Shown: positions 35,501-45,454, counted from the stretch's first letter. The stretch: 64,000 nucleotides of DNA from Microbacterium sp. EST19A (GCF_019969685.1 NZ_JAHXYZ010000002.1:992001-1056000), one strand, 5' to 3'. Numbers and translations: made by a program. Notes: generated by a model from the sequence alone, not told the origin.

Positions 35501-36349
35501 TCAGTCGCCCTCGCGGTCCCTGCGGGCGCGTGTCTGCGCCGCGCGGGCACCGAGCAGCTCGTCGGCGGGGTATCCGACCTCGGTCAGCGTCAGTCCCCGC
35601 GCCGCCAGCACCTTGAACTCGCTGGTGCGCGTGAGGGCATCCCGCAGCACCACGAGGTCGCCGACATCGAGGCGCCCCTCGCCGACCGCGACGCAGCCGC
35701 CCACGAGCGCCCGCACCATGCTGTGGCAGAAGGCATCGGCCTTGACCTCGGCCACGAGCACGCCGTCGGCATCGCGCTCCCAGCGGTAGTCGAGCAGCGT
35801 GCGGATGGTCGTCGCCTCGTCGCGCGGCTTGCAGTACGCCGCGAAGTCATGCAGTCCGATGAGGGTGCGCGCCGCGGCATCCATCGCCTGCGCGTCGAGA
35901 CGCCCGCGGACGGTGGTCGTGTCGAGCCGACGGAGCGGATCGAATCCGGCCTCGGCGTCGGCGAGCCGGTAGCGATAGCGGCGCCACACGGCGGAGAATC
36001 GCGCGTCGAAACCCTCGGGGGCGAGCGAGCTCCGCGCCACCGTCACGTCGGAGTACGCCCCCAGCACACCGCGCATGCGTCCGGCGATGGAACCTGCGGG
36101 GTCCTGCGCCGCGCGACCGTGCCGCGCCTCGATCCGCCCCCACTGGGCTTCCGTGAGATCGACGTGCGCGACCTGCCCGGTGGCGTGCACTCCGGCATCC
36201 GTTCGTCCGGCGACCACGAACTGCACGTCGGAGCCCACGATGCGGGCGAGGGCGGGCTCGAGCGTTCCCTGCACCGTTCGCAGGGTGGGCTGCTTCGCCC
36301 ACCCGCGGAAGTGGGTGCCGTCGTAGGCGATGTCGAGCCGGATGCGCAC
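35501..36349 (-). CDS. truA: tRNA pseudouridine synthase A
   Basis: A 282-residue enzyme that isomerises uridines 38-40 of the tRNA anticodon arm. It opens IRLDIAYDGTHFRGWAKQP, has the catalytic loop GRTDAGVHATGQVAH with Asp near residue 52, and the later LIGLHDFAAYCKP and MVRALVGGCVAVGEGR segments. Start is GTG. Actinobacterial truA often follows ribosomal protein genes; here it lies a few kilobases away from rplM-rpsI in the same orientation. Confidence 0.96.
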   Translation of the reverse strand: MRIRLDIAYDGTHFRGWAKQPTLRTVQGTLEPALARIVGSDVQFVVAGRTDAGVHATGQVAHVDLTEAQWGRIEARHGRAAQDPAGSIAGRMRGVLGAYSDVTVARSSLAPEGFDARFSAVWRRYRYRLADAEAGFDPLRRLDTTTVRGRLDAQAMDAAARTLIGLHDFAAYCKPRDEATTIRTLLDYRWERDADGVLVAEVKADAFCHSMVRALVGGCVAVGEGRLDVGDLVVLRDALTRTSEFKVLAARGLTLTEVGYPADELLGARAAQTRARRDREGD

Positions 36350-36390
36350 GGAGCAAGCCTAGGACAAGCTCGCCGACGGGCGTCTGCGAC

Positions 36391-37932
36391 TCAGATGCCG
36401 CCGTCGATCGACCGGATGGTCACGCTCGGCTCGTCGGGCACCATCACCTGGGTGTCGCGGTTCAGGCTCTCGCCCCGGAAGAATCGCTTCGACCGCGGGA
36501 AGAGGTACCAGACGAACATCAGCACCAGGCCGAACGCGAGCGAGCCGATGCCGATCACGAAGGTGCCGCCGATGCCGAAGAGCACCGTGTACCCGTAGTC
36601 GACGTCGAACATGTCGATCGCGGACTGGATGAACGCCCACGCCAGCATGAGTCCGCCCAGCAGCGGGAAGAGCCCCTTGAAGAAGAACTCCCTGACCGAG
36701 CGCGTCAGGTCCTTGCGGAAGTACCAGACGCACGCGAAGCCGGTGATGGCGTAGTAGAACGCGATCGCGAGGCCGAGCGACAGGATCGAGTCCTGCAGGA
36801 TGTTGTCGCTGATCAGCGTCATCCCGACGTAGTACGCGACGGCGACGACGCCCATGACGATCGTCGAGAACGACGGCGTCTTGTACTCGGGGTGCACTTC
36901 CTTGAACTTCGCGGGGAGTGCCCGGTAGACACCCATCGCGAGCGTGCCGCGGGCGGTCGGGAGGATCGTGGTCTGGGTCGACGAGATCGCCGAGATGACC
37001 ACGGAGACCACGAGGACCCACCCGAACGGTCCGAGCAGGCCGTCCTTGATCGCGAGGAAGAAGTCGTCGGCATTGGCCTCGTTGCCGAGTCCCGTGCCCG
37101 TCTCGCCGAGACCGGCGTACATCATCGCGGCGATCGTGACCGAGACGTAGGTGAAGAGCAGGATGACCGTGGTCAGCAACGCGGCCCGTCCCGGGATGCG
37201 CTTCGGGTCCTTCGTCTCCTCGTTCAGCGCGAGGCAGGTGTCCCAACCCCAGTAGATGAAGAGCGCCAGGAGGATGGCTTCGGTGAAGCCCGCGTAGTCG
37301 GTGAAGGCGAACGGGTTCAGCCACGCGAAGTCGAACGGCGTCGCGTCGGGGGCGGATCCGGTGAAGAACTGGAAGAGCGCGGTGACGACGAAGATGGCCA
37401 GCGCCAGATACTGGATGCCGAGCAGGATGTTCTGGATGCGCTCGCCGATCTCGACGCCGCGCCAGCTGACCCAGGTCATGGCCGCGATGAAGACGACGGC
37501 GACGACGACGACGCGCCAGTCGTTGTTCTCGAGGTCCTGGCCGATCAGCGACCAGAAGTAGACCGAGGCGATCTGAGCGAGGTTCGCGAGCACCACCATG
37601 CCGGCCACGGCCACACCCCAGCCGCCCATCCAGCCCACCCACGGGCCGAAGGCCTTGGTCCCCCAGGTGAAGGTGGTGCCGCAGTCGGGAACCGCGTTGT
37701 TGAGCTCCCGGTAGGCGAAGGCGATGAGCAGCATCGGCACGAAGGCGATGATGAACGCGATCGGAGCCTGCGCGCCGACGGCGAGCACGACGAATCCGAG
37801 CGTCGCGACGAGCGAGTACACGGGGGCCGTCGAGGCGAGACCGATGACGGTCGATCCCCAGAGTCCCAGTGTTCCCGCAGCCAGACCCTTGCCGTCGGGT
37901 CGTTCCAGATGAATCGGCGTGGTTGCTGCCAT
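36391..37932 (-). CDS. APC superfamily amino acid permease
   Basis: The ATG at 37932 gives 513 residues with 12-14 membrane helices. The first helix carries the APC glycine motif TLGLWGSTVIGLASTAPVYS and the third/fourth region contains GTTFTWGTKAFGPWVGWMGGW, both typical of amino acid/polyamine permeases. Loops with SSTQTTILPTARGTLAMG near residue 325 fit the family. The substrate cannot be deduced. A gap of 164 bases separates it from the catabolic operon, with a hairpin in between, so it is likely its own unit. Confidence 0.9.
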   Translation of the reverse strand: MAATTPIHLERPDGKGLAAGTLGLWGSTVIGLASTAPVYSLVATLGFVVLAVGAQAPIAFIIAFVPMLLIAFAYRELNNAVPDCGTTFTWGTKAFGPWVGWMGGWGVAVAGMVVLANLAQIASVYFWSLIGQDLENNDWRVVVVAVVFIAAMTWVSWRGVEIGERIQNILLGIQYLALAIFVVTALFQFFTGSAPDATPFDFAWLNPFAFTDYAGFTEAILLALFIYWGWDTCLALNEETKDPKRIPGRAALLTTVILLFTYVSVTIAAMMYAGLGETGTGLGNEANADDFFLAIKDGLLGPFGWVLVVSVVISAISSTQTTILPTARGTLAMGVYRALPAKFKEVHPEYKTPSFSTIVMGVVAVAYYVGMTLISDNILQDSILSLGLAIAFYYAITGFACVWYFRKDLTRSVREFFFKGLFPLLGGLMLAWAFIQSAIDMFDVDYGYTVLFGIGGTFVIGIGSLAFGLVLMFVWYLFPRSKRFFRGESLNRDTQVMVPDEPSVTIRSIDGGI

Positions 37933-38037
37933 GTCAGAACAGTAGGGCCACTGCGGTTCTCGCGTCAATCGTTTTCTCAGGGCGACGGATTCCGTGCTTA
38001 CCGGCAACCAACTCAACGGATTCCGCGTTAGGACGGA

Positions 38038-38067
38038 GGTGGCAGCCGTCCGATGACGGCCGCCACC
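38038..38067. terminator. Hairpin downstream of the ABC/oxidoreductase operon
   Basis: GGTGGC-A-GCCGTC, CGAT, GACGGC-C-GCCACC pair over 12 positions with one mismatch. It follows the last gene of the minus-strand operon by 30 bases, with no T run. Confidence 0.6.
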
Positions 38068-38096
38068 CTGGTGCGACATCCGGAATGAGCGATCGG

Positions 38097-39272
38097 TTAC
38101 TTCTGCGTGACCGGCGCCCAGGCGCCGATGCCCACCTCGCCGAGCTCGGCATCCGCCTCGAAGCGATCCAGACGGAAGGCGTCGAGCACCGGAGACGGCC
38201 GGCCGGTCGCGATCTCCTCGGCGAGCAGTTCGCCGAGGATGAGGCCGAGCGTCGCGCCGGAGTGGGTGAACAGTGTGTAGAGCCCGGAGATCGCCGAGAC
38301 GGAACCGACGACCGGCTCACCATCGCCGGGGATCGGCTTCAGCCCGGCGGCGACCCGCTGGACCGTCAGTCGCGGATTGCCGGCGAGCACGCGCGCGCCC
38401 TCCTCGAGCAGCCCCTGCACCGAAGCATCCGGCACGGTGAGAGATCCGTCCTCGCCGATCTCGATCGACTTCTCGGCCCAGTCCGCGTCGAGCACCAGCC
38501 GACCGTCCGGCATCGGGCGCACGGCGACACGGGGCGTGTTCAGGACGGTCCGCACACGCGGCTCGACCGGCTCGGTCATCACGACGAACGCCGCGGGCGT
38601 GGCATCGGGAACCGTCACTCCGAGCGCCGCCAGCTGGGCCGGCACATGCCCGCCGGTCGCGAGGACGACCCGGTCGGCCGCGAGGGCGGTGCCGTCACCG
38701 AGAACGACTCCGATGACCGCGTCGCCGCGCACGTCCACGCGGACATCCCCCGCGTCCTCGATGACCTCCACGCCGTTCGCGACTCCCTCGGCGAGAAGCG
38801 CCGCGATCAGATCGGGCAGGTTCACCCACCCTTCTCCGGGGTTGAAGATCGCACCCTCAGCCGCGACCGCATCGGCGTCGACGTCGGGGGCGAACTCCGC
38901 GATCCTCGTCGGCTCCACCCAGACCGAGTCATATCCGCCCGCGCGTTCGTAGGCGAAGGTGTCGCGGAAGCTCTCGCCATCCGCACCCCATTTGAGGGCT
39001 CCGTCGAACCGCAGGTAGTCACTGCTCTCCGGATGCCGCTCCTTCCAGGTGCGGTATCGGTCGATGCCGATCAGACGCAGGTACCGGTACTCCGTCGATC
39101 GGGCGCCGGAGGAGTTCAGCCAGGCGATCGATCGACCGGATGCGCCATCGCCCGGCTTCCCGGAGGTGACGAGCGTGACCCTGACGCCCGTGCGGGCGAG
39201 GTGGACGGCCGTCGAGGTGCCGAGGATGCCTGCGCCGATGACGGCGACGTGCAGAGAGGGCTGGGGTGTCAT
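38097..39272 (-). CDS. FAD-dependent oxidoreductase, DAO family
   Basis: A 391-residue glycine/D-amino-acid oxidase-like enzyme: dinucleotide-binding VAVIGAGILGTSTAVHLA near residue 8 and GDGASGRSIAWLNSSG near residue 43, then a C-terminal GLYTLFTHSGATLGLILGELLAEEI, which binds the FAD tail. The family oxidises secondary amines, D-amino acids or sugar-amino-acid conjugates. Encoded last in an operon with a polar-amino-acid ABC transporter and a Gfo/Idh/MocA dehydrogenase, it may cleave an N-substituted amino acid such as an opine or Amadori compound (inference). Confidence 0.9.
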   Translation of the reverse strand: MTPQPSLHVAVIGAGILGTSTAVHLARTGVRVTLVTSGKPGDGASGRSIAWLNSSGARSTEYRYLRLIGIDRYRTWKERHPESSDYLRFDGALKWGADGESFRDTFAYERAGGYDSVWVEPTRIAEFAPDVDADAVAAEGAIFNPGEGWVNLPDLIAALLAEGVANGVEVIEDAGDVRVDVRGDAVIGVVLGDGTALAADRVVLATGGHVPAQLAALGVTVPDATPAAFVVMTEPVEPRVRTVLNTPRVAVRPMPDGRLVLDADWAEKSIEIGEDGSLTVPDASVQGLLEEGARVLAGNPRLTVQRVAAGLKPIPGDGEPVVGSVSAISGLYTLFTHSGATLGLILGELLAEEIATGRPSPVLDAFRLDRFEADAELGEVGIGAWAPVTQK

Positions 39273-40378
39273 CGTTTTCCTTCATTCGGAGTGGAGCGGT
39301 CGTCGGCACGGTCGTCGACGTGATCGAGGCCCGCGCGCAGCGGGGTGCCGGAATGAATCCGTTCGATCACCTCGAGCACACGCACGGAGTCCATCGGGTC
39401 GACGGGAAGCGACCCGCCGTCGCGGATGCTGTCGGCCAGCACGCGATAGAACGCGCCGTAATCGCCCCGCGACATCGGGTGCGGGGCGAGAGAGCCCTCG
39501 ACTCCGAGCAGGCCCCAGCGCTCGGCGGGAGTCGTGCCGTAGTCCTCGTCGTCCGGCGAGGCGCCACCATCGAGCGCCGCCTCCTGGCCGTCCAGACCGT
39601 GGCTGGTGAAGCCGCTGCGAGAGCCGAGCACATGGAACCGCGGGCCGAACTGCGCGGCGAGCGAGTTCATCCACAGGTGCGAGATCGTACCCTGGGAGTG
39701 CCGGAGCGCGACGAAGGCGTCGTCGTCGGCCACACCGCCTGGGCGGTTGACTCCGAGTTCGGCCGAGACGTCAACGATCGGGCCGAACAGCTGGACTGCC
39801 TGATCGATCAGGTGCGTGCCGAGATCGAAGAGGATACCTCCCCCCTCCTGCGCGGTCGCCTCCGCCTTCCACGTCGCGCGCACCTCGGGCTTGTACCACT
39901 CGAACCGCGACTCGAAGCGCCGCACGGTGCCGAGACGACCGCTCGAGACGAGGTCCCGCAGCGTGAGGAAATCGCCGTCCCACCGGCGGTTCTGGAACAC
40001 CGAGAGTCGACGTCCGCGCTCATCCGCGAGAGCGACGAGCGCGCGGCCCTCCGCCGAGGTCACGGTGAACGGCTTGTCGACGACCACGTCGAGCCCGGCC
40101 TCGAGAGCCGACGCCGCGATGCGCGCATGGGTCTCCGGCGGCGTGCCGATCACGACGAGGTCGAGATCATTGGCGCGGGCGAGCACATCGTCGACCGAAG
40201 CCAGAACGGATGCGTTCGGGTGCCGCCCGGCGGCATCCGACGCCCGCTCGTCGTCGCCGGTGACGATCACATCCAGCGAGTACGCCGGGTCCGCCGCGAT
40301 CAAGGGGCTGTGGAACACCCGACCGGAGACGCCGTAGCCGACCACCGCGGTGCGGATCGGGGCCAGCGTCGCCGGCAT
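39269..40378 (-). CDS. Gfo/Idh/MocA family oxidoreductase
   Basis: The ATG at 40378 overlaps the ATPase stop; the product is 369 residues. Nucleotide binding is seen in RTAVVGYGVSGRVFH at residues 8-22, the conserved EKP-like element is present as VVDKPFTVTSAEG near residue 95, and a GGGILFDLGTHLIDQA segment near residue 175 holds the catalytic Asp and His. These enzymes oxidise sugars, inositols or related polyols with NAD(P). Its place between transporter and FAD-oxidoreductase suggests that the imported compound carries a sugar part. Confidence 0.9.
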   Translation of the reverse strand: MPATLAPIRTAVVGYGVSGRVFHSPLIAADPAYSLDVIVTGDDERASDAAGRHPNASVLASVDDVLARANDLDLVVIGTPPETHARIAASALEAGLDVVVDKPFTVTSAEGRALVALADERGRRLSVFQNRRWDGDFLTLRDLVSSGRLGTVRRFESRFEWYKPEVRATWKAEATAQEGGGILFDLGTHLIDQAVQLFGPIVDVSAELGVNRPGGVADDDAFVALRHSQGTISHLWMNSLAAQFGPRFHVLGSRSGFTSHGLDGQEAALDGGASPDDEDYGTTPAERWGLLGVEGSLAPHPMSRGDYGAFYRVLADSIRDGGSLPVDPMDSVRVLEVIERIHSGTPLRAGLDHVDDRADDRSTPNEGKR

Positions 40379-41148
40379 CACAGGACCTCCGACAGGAACA
40401 GCCGCAGCCGGTCGCTCTTCGGGGCGTCGAAGATCTCTTCCGGTGTGCCCGCCTCGACGACCCGGCCCTCGTCCATGAAGACGACCTGGTCGGCGACCTT
40501 GCGCGCGAAGCCCATCTCGTGGGTCACGACGAGCATCGTCATCCCGCGCTGGGCGAGTTCGGCCATGAGGTTCAGCACACCCTTCACGAGTTCGGGGTCC
40601 AGGGCACTGGTGGCCTCGTCGAAGAGCATCACCTCCGGCTGCATCGCGAGCGCACGGGCGATCGCGACACGCTGTTGCTGTCCACCGGAGAGGTCTCGCG
40701 GGCGGTGGTCGGCGCGTTCCGCGAGGCCGACCTCGGTCAGTCTGGCGAGCGCGAGCCGTTCGCCCTCTCCCTTCGACATCCGCTTCACGTTCCGCAGCGC
40801 GAGCGCCACGTTCTGGAGTGCCGTGTGGTCGGGAAAGAGATTGAAGTGCTGGAAGACCAGACCGACGCGACGTCGGAGCACGTCGGGCTTGAGCCCGAGC
40901 GCATCGTCGTCGGCGAGCATCACACGGCCGGCCTTCGGCTCATGCAAGCGGTTCACGCCACGCAGCAGCGTGGACTTCCCCGAGCCGGACGGACCGATGA
41001 TGCAGGTGGTGGTGCCGGGTTCGACGGTGATCGAGACGTCGCGGATGACGTCGATGTCTCCGTAGGCCATCCGGAGATTCTCGATCCGCAGACGAGATCC
41101 CGCATAGAAGTGGCCGTCGGTCACGGGGAGCGGCGATGTGTAGGTCAT
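40378..41148 (-). CDS. Amino acid ABC transporter ATP-binding protein
   Basis: The ATG at 41148 gives 256 residues: Walker [11 protein letters not shown] near residue 46, Q-loop region [12 protein letters not shown], signature [17 protein letters not shown] near residue 150, Walker [16 protein letters not shown] and the His loop VVTHEM. It is the polar amino acid (GlnQ/ArtP-like) type. It overlaps both neighbours by four bases. With the permease and lipoprotein it forms a complete importer. Confidence 0.95.
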   Translation of the reverse strand: MTYTSPLPVTDGHFYAGSRLRIENLRMAYGDIDVIRDVSITVEPGTTTCIIGPSGSGKSTLLRGVNRLHEPKAGRVMLADDDALGLKPDVLRRRVGLVFQHFNLFPDHTALQNVALALRNVKRMSKGEGERLALARLTEVGLAERADHRPRDLSGGQQQRVAIARALAMQPEVMLFDEATSALDPELVKGVLNLMAELAQRGMTMLVVTHEMGFARKVADQVVFMDEGRVVEAGTPEEIFDAPKSDRLRLFLSEVL

Positions 41149-41933
41149 GTGTTCTCTCCACGGGTGAGCGCCGGGCTGAGGGTCTGTTCGGCGACCTCGT
41201 CGAGGCCGCTCTTGGGAGGTGTCGCCTTGCGACGGCCGACACGGAAGCGATTGTCGAAGTAGTTCACGAGGTGCGTCAGCGGCACCGTGATGATCAGGTA
41301 GAAGATTCCGGCCATCACGAGCGGCGACAGGTTCCCCGTCAGGACGGCGGCATCCTGTCCGACACGGAACAGCTCGCGTTCGCTCACGAGCAGACCGAGG
41401 AAGTACACCAGACTCGAGTCCTTCACGATCGCGATGAACTGATTGACCAGTGCCGGAAGCACCCGGCGGATGCCCTGCGGCACGACGACGAGGCGCATGG
41501 CGCTGCCGTAGGTCATCCCCAGAGCACGACAGGCCTCGAGTTGGCCTCGCTCGACGCTCTGGATGCCTGCGCGGAAGATCTCCCCGATGTAGGCGCCCGC
41601 GATCAGGCTCAGCGCGAGGATGCCGAGGGGATACGGGGATGGTCCGAAGATCTGGCGACTCAGCGCGGCGAAGCCCTGGCCGATCAGCAGGATCGTGAGG
41701 ATCGCGGGCAGTCCGCGGAAGATGTCGGTGTAGATGCGCGCGGGAATGCGCAGCCATGCGGTGCGGGCCACGCCCATGACCGCGAGGATCATGCCGATCA
41801 CGATGCCGAGCACTGTGGCGGCCACCGAGATGATGAGGGTGTTCACCAGCCCCGTTCCGAGCAGCTGCGGCATCACCTGCCACATCGCGTCGAAGTCGAG
41901 GAATGTCTGGATGATCTTGTCGAGCCAGTCCAT
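41145..41933 (-). CDS. Amino acid ABC transporter permease
   Basis: A 262-residue membrane protein with five or six helices and the binding-protein-dependent transport loop near residue 160 ([30 protein letters not shown]). The N-terminal helix and [20 protein letters not shown] match the HisM/GlnP type. Only one permease gene is present, so it probably works as a homodimer. The last 25 residues form a charged cytoplasmic tail. Confidence 0.94.
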   Translation of the reverse strand: MDWLDKIIQTFLDFDAMWQVMPQLLGTGLVNTLIISVAATVLGIVIGMILAVMGVARTAWLRIPARIYTDIFRGLPAILTILLIGQGFAALSRQIFGPSPYPLGILALSLIAGAYIGEIFRAGIQSVERGQLEACRALGMTYGSAMRLVVVPQGIRRVLPALVNQFIAIVKDSSLVYFLGLLVSERELFRVGQDAAVLTGNLSPLVMAGIFYLIITVPLTHLVNYFDNRFRVGRRKATPPKSGLDEVAEQTLSPALTRGENT

Positions 41934-41986
41934 GGGATATCTCCTAATCGGGGCGCGGGGCCGAGGCCCCGCGCCCGGTGGGGCTG

Positions 41987-42856
41987 TTACTCGCCGCCGT
42001 CGCCCTCAGCCTGCTCATCACTCGGCAGGTACTGGTCGGGCATGGGCGAGCCGGGGAACCACTTCTCGTAGAGCTCCTTCCACGTGCCGTCCTCCATGGC
42101 GGCGTGCAGAGCCTCGTCGAGGGCCTTCTTGAACTCCGGCTTGTCCTTCGCGATCGCGAATCCTGCCGGAGCATCGAACGACGGGATATCGATGGCGTTC
42201 TCGAGTCCGTACTGCTCGGCGTACTCCTTCGCGGCCTCGAAGTCGAGGAAGTGCGCGTCGATCGAGCCGCTGTTGACCGCCGAGATCGCGGAGTTGTTGT
42301 CCGGGAAGCGCACGAGCTCGGTATCGGTGAAGTTCTTCACCGCGTAGGCCTCCTGCAGAGTTCCCTGGACGACGCCGAGCCGCTTGTCGGCGAGACTGTC
42401 CTCGTCGCTGATGTCGCTGTCGGGGCTGGCCATGACGGTGAGGTACCCGGCGAGATAGCCGTCGGAGAAGTCGACCGTCTCCTCACGCTCGGCCGTGATG
42501 CCGATCGCAGCGACGCCCACGTCGAACTGACCGTTCGCGACGGCGGAGAGCAGACCGGAGAAGTCCTGGCCGGTGAAGACGACCTCGTCGATGCCGATAC
42601 GGCCGGCCACATCGGTGAAGAGCTCGACGTCGAAGCCGGTGAACTGACCGGTCTCGTCCGTGAAGGTGTACGGCTTGGCGTCGCCGAGGCTCGCGACGCG
42701 GATCTCACCGGGCGTGATCAGCCCGTAAGGATTGTCCGTCGCCGTTCCGTCACCCCCGGCGTCGTTCGACGTGGGCGAGCAGGCGGCGAGCGCGACGACC
42801 GCAGTGGCGGCCACTGCGGCGATCGCCGTGCGGCGGAGGGTGGAGCGGATGCTCAT
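41987..42856 (-). CDS. Amino acid ABC transporter substrate-binding lipoprotein
   Basis: A 289-residue family 3 binding protein. The signal ends in a lipobox VALAACS (Cys near residue 26), which anchors it in the membrane of a Gram-positive cell. Family 3 features include [33 protein letters not shown] and the later [19 protein letters not shown]. First gene of the operon, directly downstream of two LacI-type operators. The ligand is unknown. Confidence 0.94.
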   Translation of the reverse strand: MSIRSTLRRTAIAAVAATAVVALAACSPTSNDAGGDGTATDNPYGLITPGEIRVASLGDAKPYTFTDETGQFTGFDVELFTDVAGRIGIDEVVFTGQDFSGLLSAVANGQFDVGVAAIGITAEREETVDFSDGYLAGYLTVMASPDSDISDEDSLADKRLGVVQGTLQEAYAVKNFTDTELVRFPDNNSAISAVNSGSIDAHFLDFEAAKEYAEQYGLENAIDIPSFDAPAGFAIAKDKPEFKKALDEALHAAMEDGTWKELYEKWFPGSPMPDQYLPSDEQAEGDGGE

Positions 42857-42906
42857 GAGGTTCCTCTCTGAACTGCGTGGTGCGTGGGGGTTGGGATGAG
42901 TTGCAT

Positions 42907-42945
42907 TGAGACCGGTCTCACTCTGCTAGATTGAGACCGGTCTCA
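42907..42945. promoter_or_regulatory. Two perfect LacI-type operators
   Basis: The 14-base palindrome TGAGACCGGTCTCA occurs at 42907-42920 and again at 42932-42945, with the CG centre expected for LacI/GalR proteins. The copies are 25 bases apart. They lie between the binding-protein gene (minus strand) and the LacI-type gene (plus strand), so the repressor probably controls both the operon and itself. Confidence 0.88.
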
Positions 42946-43044
42946 ATGCGTTTCATCGGACAGTACACGCCTCACGGCGATGGAGTCAACCGATAGCGTC
43001 GAATCTGAGCACCGCCTCGCGAAGAGGCGACTGACGGGGGTGGC

Positions 43045-44109
43045 ATGAACGAAGCGGGAGCGAGTCGTCGAGAGGCGACCGTCAACGACGTGGCACAGCT
43101 GGCGCGCGTGTCGAAGGCCACAGCGGCACGCGCCCTCGGCGACTACGGAGCGGTCAGCGACGCTGTCCGCGATCGCGTGCAGAAGGCAGCGGACGAGCTG
43201 GGGTACCGCCCGAACGCCCTGGCCCGCACGATGAGCACCGGCCGATCGAACACGCTCGGCATCATCATCGGCGATATCGAGAACCCGTACTTCGCGAAGG
43301 CGACCAGGGGTGCCGCCGACGTGGCGGCCGAAGCCGGCTACGACCTGATCCTGTCGAACTCCGACGAGGAGGCGGAGACCGAGGCGAAGGCGGTCGCCGT
43401 GCAGCTGGCGAAGCGAGTGGACGGTCTGCTCATCGCTCCTGCGTCATCACTCGCCCCGGGCAACCTCCAGCCCGTGCTCGACGCGAGGCGCCCGCTGGTG
43501 CTGTTCGACCGCACGGTGCCGGGGCTGGATGTCGACGCGGTCGTCACCGACAACCGCTCCGGCGCCCGCCAGCTGACAGAGCTGCTGCTGCGCGCCGGAC
43601 ACCGCCGGATCGCCTTCATCTCGACGCTCACGCATCCCCGGGCCTTCCGCGCGGACGAGATCCTCTCCTCCTCTGCGGTGGCGGAGCGTGTACAGGGCTT
43701 CACCGAGTCCCTTCGCCGGGCGGGGGTGGCCCGCCCCGAGGCTTCCGTGCACCTCAATGCGCGCCACGACGGCGTCGATGCGGTCGCATCGCGCATCCTG
43801 GGCGGCGATGACCCCGTGACCGCGATCATCGCATCGGACAGCCTCGTCGCCCTCGCCGCATTCCGCACCGCGCGACGGATGGGAGTGTCGATTCCGGAAC
43901 GACTCTCGCTCGTGGCCTTCGACGACGCGGACTGGATGAGCGTCACCACCCCGGATATCACGGTCGTCGAGCAGCCGATCAACGAGATCGGCGCACAGGC
44001 GACGCGCATGCTCCTCCGCCGCATCGCCGGCGATGGGAGACCCCCGGCGACCACCGTGCTGCCGCAGCAGCTCGTCGAACGCGGATCGGTGGCGACGCCG
44101 CCTCGCTGA
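43045..44109 (+). CDS. LacI family transcriptional repressor
   Basis: A 354-residue repressor. The N-terminal helix-turn-helix and hinge read TVNDVAQLARVSKATAARAL and GYRPNALARTMSTGRS; the remaining 280 residues form the periplasmic-binding-protein-like effector domain (TLGIIIGDIENPYF, VLFDRTVPGLDVDAV, SLVAFDDADWMSV). It is divergent from the ABC/oxidoreductase operon, with two perfect operators in the gap. The effector is probably the imported compound or a sugar-like breakdown product. Confidence 0.94.
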   Translation: MNEAGASRREATVNDVAQLARVSKATAARALGDYGAVSDAVRDRVQKAADELGYRPNALARTMSTGRSNTLGIIIGDIENPYFAKATRGAADVAAEAGYDLILSNSDEEAETEAKAVAVQLAKRVDGLLIAPASSLAPGNLQPVLDARRPLVLFDRTVPGLDVDAVVTDNRSGARQLTELLLRAGHRRIAFISTLTHPRAFRADEILSSSAVAERVQGFTESLRRAGVARPEASVHLNARHDGVDAVASRILGGDDPVTAIIASDSLVALAAFRTARRMGVSIPERLSLVAFDDADWMSVTTPDITVVEQPINEIGAQATRMLLRRIAGDGRPPATTVLPQQLVERGSVATPPR

Positions 44110-44127
44110 TGCCGACCTCCGCCGCGG

Positions 44128-44493
44128 TCAGTCGCGTCCGAGCATCCCGTCGGCGTGGTCGGCGACCCACTCCATCAACGGCAGCATCCGCTCCATCAGA
44201 TCGCGACCCAGCGGAGTCAGGCTGTATTCGACGTGCGGCGGCACGGTCGGCAGCGACTCCCGGTGCACGAGGCCGTCGTCGGCCAGCGTGCGGAGCGTGG
44301 ACGCGAGCATCTTCTCGCTGATGCCGTCGACCTCACGGCGGAGCTCGCCCCACCGATGCGTTCCGTCGGAGAGGGACGACAGCACCAGCACGCCCCACTT
44401 GCTCATGATGTGGTCGAGCACGACGCGCGTGCCGCACCCCTGGTCGAACACCTGCGGCGTCGATTCCTTTATCTGCGCAAAACTCACCGACAT
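44128..44493 (-). CDS. HxlR family transcriptional regulator
   Basis: A 121-residue winged-helix protein: VFDQGCGTRVVLDHIMSKWGVLVLSSLSDG, then RWGELRREVDGISEKMLASTLRTLADDGLV and VEYSLTPLGRDL. Cys near residue 20 sits where redox-sensing QorR/YodB regulators keep their reactive cysteine. It is divergent from a quinone reductase-like gene, the classical pairing for thiol- or quinone-sensing repressors. Control of that gene is inferred. Confidence 0.92.
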   Translation of the reverse strand: MSVSFAQIKESTPQVFDQGCGTRVVLDHIMSKWGVLVLSSLSDGTHRWGELRREVDGISEKMLASTLRTLADDGLVHRESLPTVPPHVEYSLTPLGRDLMERMLPLMEWVADHADGMLGRD

Positions 44494-44496
44494 GTA

Positions 44497-44521
44497 GGTA
44501 CCTTACCTCAAAGTGGGTACC
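44497..44521. promoter_or_regulatory. Candidate HxlR operator
   Basis: Two GGTACC copies (44497-44502 and 44516-44521) are spaced 19 bases apart in the 93-base gap between the HxlR gene and the divergent oxidoreductase gene. Being self-palindromic, they give a larger symmetrical site suited to a dimeric repressor. Confidence 0.5.
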
Positions 44522-44586
44522 CTCCCGGCGGAATGTTATGCGGGGCTGGGAGGGTTGTCGAGGGTGTCACCCACGAAAGGACACTC

Positions 44587-45432
44587 ATGACCATCCTCAT
44601 CACCGGCGCGACCGGCAACCTCGGTCGTCTCATCATCGCGAGCCTCATCGAGCGGGGCGCCGACCCGCAGTCGATCATCGCCGGCGCGCGCGATGTCGCC
44701 AAGGGCGCCGACCTGGGAGTGCCCGTCGTGCACCTCGACTACACGGACCCGGCCTCGGTCGAGGCGGCGCTGCGCGGCGTCGACTCCGTCGTGCTGGTCT
44801 CCGGCTCCGAGGTGGGACAGCGCGTCGCCCAGCACCGGGCGGTCATCGACGCCGCGAAGGCGGCCGGAGTCTCGAAGCTCGTCTACACGAGCGCCCCGAA
44901 GGCCACCACGAGCGACCTGGTCCTGGCGCCCGAGCACAAGGCGACGGAGGAGCTCATCGCCGCGTCCGGCATCCCTGCGGTGATCCTCCGCAACAACTGG
45001 TACACCGAGAACTACGCCGCCGACCTCGTGCGCGCGGCCGACACCGGAGTGCTGGCCGCGGGCGTCGGCGACGGACGGGTCGCCTCGGCGAGCCGCAAGG
45101 ACTTCGCGGATGCCGCCGCCGTCGTCGCCCTCGAAGACGGCCACATCGGCGAGGTGTACGAGCTCGGCGGCGACGTCGCGTGGAACTACGGCGAGCTCGC
45201 CGCTGCCATCTCCGAGGTCACCGGCCGCCCGGTCGAATACCGGCCCCTCACGGCCGAAGAGCAGAGCGCAGCCCTGGAGGCCGCAGGTCTCGATGCGGGC
45301 ACCGTCGGCTTCGTGGTCGCCCTCGACGCCGGCATCCGCGGCGGCGCACTCGCCGACACCGACGGCACACTCGCACGCCTCATCGGACGCCCGACCACGC
45401 CGCTCGTCGACGGCCTGCGCGCCGCGGCCTGA
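44587..45432 (+). CDS. NAD(P)-binding oxidoreductase, NmrA/QOR2-like
   Basis: The ATG at 44587 gives 281 residues. The opening ILITGATGNLGRLIIASL is the cofactor-binding site of atypical short-chain dehydrogenases; KLVYTSAPKATTSDLVLAPEHKATEELI and ILRNNWYTENY match NAD(P)H:quinone oxidoreductase 2-type proteins. These reduce quinones or act as redox sensors. The divergent HxlR gene and the shared site in the gap support regulation by electrophiles or disulfide stress. Confidence 0.9.
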   Translation: MTILITGATGNLGRLIIASLIERGADPQSIIAGARDVAKGADLGVPVVHLDYTDPASVEAALRGVDSVVLVSGSEVGQRVAQHRAVIDAAKAAGVSKLVYTSAPKATTSDLVLAPEHKATEELIAASGIPAVILRNNWYTENYAADLVRAADTGVLAAGVGDGRVASASRKDFADAAAVVALEDGHIGEVYELGGDVAWNYGELAAAISEVTGRPVEYRPLTAEEQSAALEAAGLDAGTVGFVVALDAGIRGGALADTDGTLARLIGRPTTPLVDGLRAAA

Positions 45433-45454
45433 CCTCTCCGGCTGCAGCGACACC

